Made by a program: the position numbers and the translations under genes. A stretch of DNA of 64,000 nt, taken from positions 1 to 64,000 of the forward strand of contig DWWS01000035.1 of assembly GCA_019119595.1 (NCBI GenBank), read 5' to 3'. Below the pieces are notes generated by a model. That model ran no database searches. It had not been told where the DNA came from and saw only the letters and a program-made list of their open reading frames with translations. How positions within the stretch are numbered: position 1 is the stretch's first letter; each line of letters opens with the position of its first letter. This stretch comes from Candidatus Eisenbergiella merdavium (GTDB lineage Bacteria; Bacillota; Clostridia; Lachnospirales; Lachnospiraceae). Below are positions 61,757-64,000 of this stretch, in pieces.

Positions 61757-63049
61757 ATGGTAAAAGCGGTTGTTGGAGCAAACTGGGGAGACGAAGGAAA
61801 GGGCAAGATCACCGATATGCTTGCCCGTGAGGCCGATATCGTCATCCGTTTTCAGGGCGGAGCGAACGCGGGACACACGATCGTGAACGATTACGGCAAG
61901 TTCGCGCTGCACACGCTTCCGTCCGGTGTATTCTACGGACATACCACCAGCATCATCGGGAACGGCGTTGCGCTTAATATCCCGATCCTGGTAAACGAGA
62001 TCAAATCCATCACGGACAGAGGGGTTCCCGCGCCGAAGATCCTGGTGTCTGACCGGGCGCAGGTGGTGATGCCCTATCACATCCTGCTCGACCAGTATGA
62101 GGAGGAGCGGCTGGGCGGAAAATCCTTCGGTTCCACCAAATCCGGAATCGCGCCTTTTTATTCCGATAAATACGCAAAGATCGGCTTCCAGGTCTGCGAG
62201 CTGTTCGACGAGGAGGGGCTTAAGGAGAAGCTGAAAAGCGTATGCGCCGCCAAGAACGTGCTGATGGAGCATCTCTACCACAAGCCCCTCATCGACGTGG
62301 AGGAGCTGTATCAGACGATGCTGGAATACCGGGATATGATCGCCCCTTACGTCTGCGACACCTCCCGCTTCCTGAATGAAGCGCTGAAGGAGGGAAAGAG
62401 CATTCTGCTGGAGGGACAGCTCGGAACTCTGAAGGACCCGGATCATGGCATTTATCCCATGGTCACTTCCTCCTCCACCCTGGCAGCCTACGGCGCGGTG
62501 GGAGCAGGAATCCCGCCCTATGAGATCAAGCAGGTGATCACCGTCTGCAAGGCTTATTCCTCCGCGGTGGGTGCGGGCGCCTTCGTGTCCGAGATCTTCG
62601 GAGAGGAGGCGGATGAGCTGAGACACCGCGGCGGAGACGGCGGCGAGTACGGAGCGACCACAGGACGGCCGCGCCGCATGGGCTGGTTTGACTGCGTGGC
62701 TTCCAAATATGGCTGTCGTCTGCAGGGCACCACGGATGTGGCCTTCACGGTGCTGGACGTACTGGGCTATCTGGATGAGATCCCCGTCTGCGTTGGCTAT
62801 GAGGTGGACGGAGAGGTGACGGATGAATTTCCTGTGACCTGGAAGCTGGAAAAGGCAAAGCCCGTTCTGGAGACCCTGCCCGGCTGGAAATGCGACATCC
62901 GCGGCATCCGCAAATTTGAGGATCTGCCGGAAAACTGCCGGAAGTACGTGGAATTCGTGGAGCAGAAGATCGGCTACCCGATCACCATGGTGAGCAACGG
63001 GCCCGGCAGGGACGACATCATCTATCGGGAAAGCCCGCTGAAAAAATGA
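61757..63049 (+). CDS. purA: Adenylosuccinate synthetase
   Basis: A 430-residue GTP-dependent enzyme making adenylosuccinate from IMP and aspartate. It opens MVKAVVGANWGDEGKGKITD (GTP loop and catalytic Asp) and has GGANAGHTIV and GGDGGEYGATTGRPRRMGWF. Full length. GGAAAGG is upstream of ATG 61757. It is transcribed from its own promoter behind a structured leader, separate from the purC-F-B stretch. Confidence 0.97.
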   Translation: MVKAVVGANWGDEGKGKITDMLAREADIVIRFQGGANAGHTIVNDYGKFALHTLPSGVFYGHTTSIIGNGVALNIPILVNEIKSITDRGVPAPKILVSDRAQVVMPYHILLDQYEEERLGGKSFGSTKSGIAPFYSDKYAKIGFQVCELFDEEGLKEKLKSVCAAKNVLMEHLYHKPLIDVEELYQTMLEYRDMIAPYVCDTSRFLNEALKEGKSILLEGQLGTLKDPDHGIYPMVTSSSTLAAYGAVGAGIPPYEIKQVITVCKAYSSAVGAGAFVSEIFGEEADELRHRGGDGGEYGATTGRPRRMGWFDCVASKYGCRLQGTTDVAFTVLDVLGYLDEIPVCVGYEVDGEVTDEFPVTWKLEKAKPVLETLPGWKCDIRGIRKFEDLPENCRKYVEFVEQKIGYPITMVSNGPGRDDIIYRESPLKK

Positions 63050-63077
63050 TCGGGCGTCCTCTGACAGGGAGAAAAAT

Positions 63078-64000
63078 ATGGTTCAGAATCTGGAATATTA
63101 CAAGGTGTTCTGCCACGTCGCCCGCTGCGGCTCCTTAACGCTTGCAGCCAGAGAGCTTTCCATCAGCCAGCCGGCCGTGAGCCAGTCCGTCCGGCTTTTG
63201 GAAACTGCGGTGGGCGCGAAGCTCTTCGTGCGAAGCGCCAAGGGAGTGAAGCTTACGAGAGAGGGAGAGCTTCTGTACGATTACGTGGAGAAGGGCTATG
63301 AGCAGATTGAGCTGGGAGAGCGGAAGCTGAAGCAGATGATGAATCTGGAGCTGGGAGAAATTCACATCGGAGCGTCTGATATGACGCTCCGCTTTTTCCT
63401 TCTGCCCTATCTGGAGCGCTTCCATGAGCTCTGCCCCGGGATCCGTATCGTTGTGAGCAACGCGCCGACCCCGGAAACACTGGCCTCCCTTCGCAGCGGC
63501 AGAATCGACTTCGGCGTGGTGAGCACCCCCTTCGACGGGGAAGGCCTTCACTGGGAGGAGGTTCGCGAGATCGAGGATATCTTCGTGGCGGGCAGGCGTT
63601 TCATCCAGTATAAAAACAGGATGCTTGACTTAAAGGAGCTGGAGCGCCTCCCCCTCATCCTGCTGGAGAAAAACACCAGCACCCGAAGCTGTATGGATCG
63701 CTTCCTTCTGGAAAACAGAGTCCAGGTAGCCCCGGAGTTTGAGCTTGCCACCAGCGATATGATCGTCCAGTTTGCCCTGCGCTCCCTTGGCGTGGGAAAT
63801 GTGGTACGGGATTTTGCCGGACAGGAGCTTGCGGACGGCAGGCTGTTCGAGCTTCGCTTCAACAAAATGATACCGAAACGCCATTTCTGCGTGGTGACGG
63901 CGGACAGGGAGCAGCCCTCCGCTGCGGCGAAACGGATGCTTGAGCTGATCCGTACAAAGGATCTGCCGGAAAGGAACGGGAATGATACGTACGATTATTT
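63078..64000 (+). CDS. LysR-family regulator (cut by the window end)
   Basis: The frame starts at ATG 63078 (AGGGAG upstream) and is open to the last base, at least 307 residues. Winged helix at about 5-62 (YYKVFCHVARCGSLTLAARE, LSISQPAVSQSVRLLETAVG) and a ligand-binding domain (IHIGASDMTLRFFLLPYLER). It follows purA by 28 bases; whether it controls pur genes is unknown. The C-terminus is missing only because the window stops. Confidence 0.92.
   Translation, partial: MVQNLEYYKVFCHVARCGSLTLAARELSISQPAVSQSVRLLETAVGAKLFVRSAKGVKLTREGELLYDYVEKGYEQIELGERKLKQMMNLELGEIHIGASDMTLRFFLLPYLERFHELCPGIRIVVSNAPTPETLASLRSGRIDFGVVSTPFDGEGLHWEEVREIEDIFVAGRRFIQYKNRMLDLKELERLPLILLEKNTSTRSCMDRFLLENRVQVAPEFELATSDMIVQFALRSLGVGNVVRDFAGQELADGRLFELRFNKMIPKRHFCVVTADREQPSAAAKRMLELIRTKDLPERNGNDTYDY

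Overview
The window reads as chromosome of a Gram-positive anaerobe of the Lachnospiraceae type with an integrative conjugative element (ICE) inserted in it. Reasons: a GC-rich host backbone with DUF5717/DUF5716 genes, a SpoIID-like spore/cell-wall protein, a CIRCE-controlled htpG, and a Tn916/Tn1549-family ICE of the kind common in gut Clostridia. These are inferences from recognised families; no search was run.

Positions 1 to about 29.5 kb are the right-hand part of the ICE; its left end lies outside the window. Order: mating-pore genes (Maff2 remnant, VirB6/TrbL-like, PrgI, VirB4, CHAP-domain hydrolase, DUF4315, DUF4366), topoisomerase III, a giant ArdA+ArdC-type antirestriction fusion, two small accessory genes, a leftward block holding two accessory genes, the MobP-type relaxase and MobC, an XRE regulator, two AT-rich cargo modules, then xis and int. 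Cargo module 1 (17.0-20.5 kb) is a self-regulated ABC exporter with a DUF1648 protein and an ArsR repressor; its permease is frameshifted. Cargo module 2 (21.7-26.2 kb) is a two-component system plus a LanFEG-type lantibiotic-immunity ABC transporter, with four CAAGGTT boxes at exactly 11-bp spacing before the transporter. It lies between two 850-bp copies of a sigma-factor/HTH gene pair. The virB4 gene is split by a 356-nt insertion with the hallmarks of an ORF-less group I intron, and the Maff2 gene may be split the same way at the window edge.

The ICE ends just upstream of htpG, leaving its perfect CIRCE operator and promoter intact. From 32.2 to 45.6 kb is a rhamnogalacturonan-I utilisation cluster mirroring the B. 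subtilis yes/yetA/lpl genes: DUF1961 (YesU-like), a membrane-bound AraC regulator (YesS-like), an LplBCA-type ABC importer, a PL11 lyase, a YetA-like exo-lyase and a CE12 esterase. None of the three enzymes has a signal peptide, so the polymer is probably degraded inside the cell.

45.6-51 kb is a leftward block: a SpoIID/peptidoglycan-binding protein, a heavy-metal-binding protein, a GntR-ABC operon and a lone CobD/HisC-like aminotransferase. 51.0-57.1 kb is a tightly coupled three-gene operon of unknown function (DUF5717, an actin/Hsp70-fold-like DUF5716 protein, and a TPR-like protein), the best candidate here for an undescribed system. 57.5-63.0 kb carries purC, purF, purB and purA with structured leaders, followed by a LysR regulator cut by the window end.
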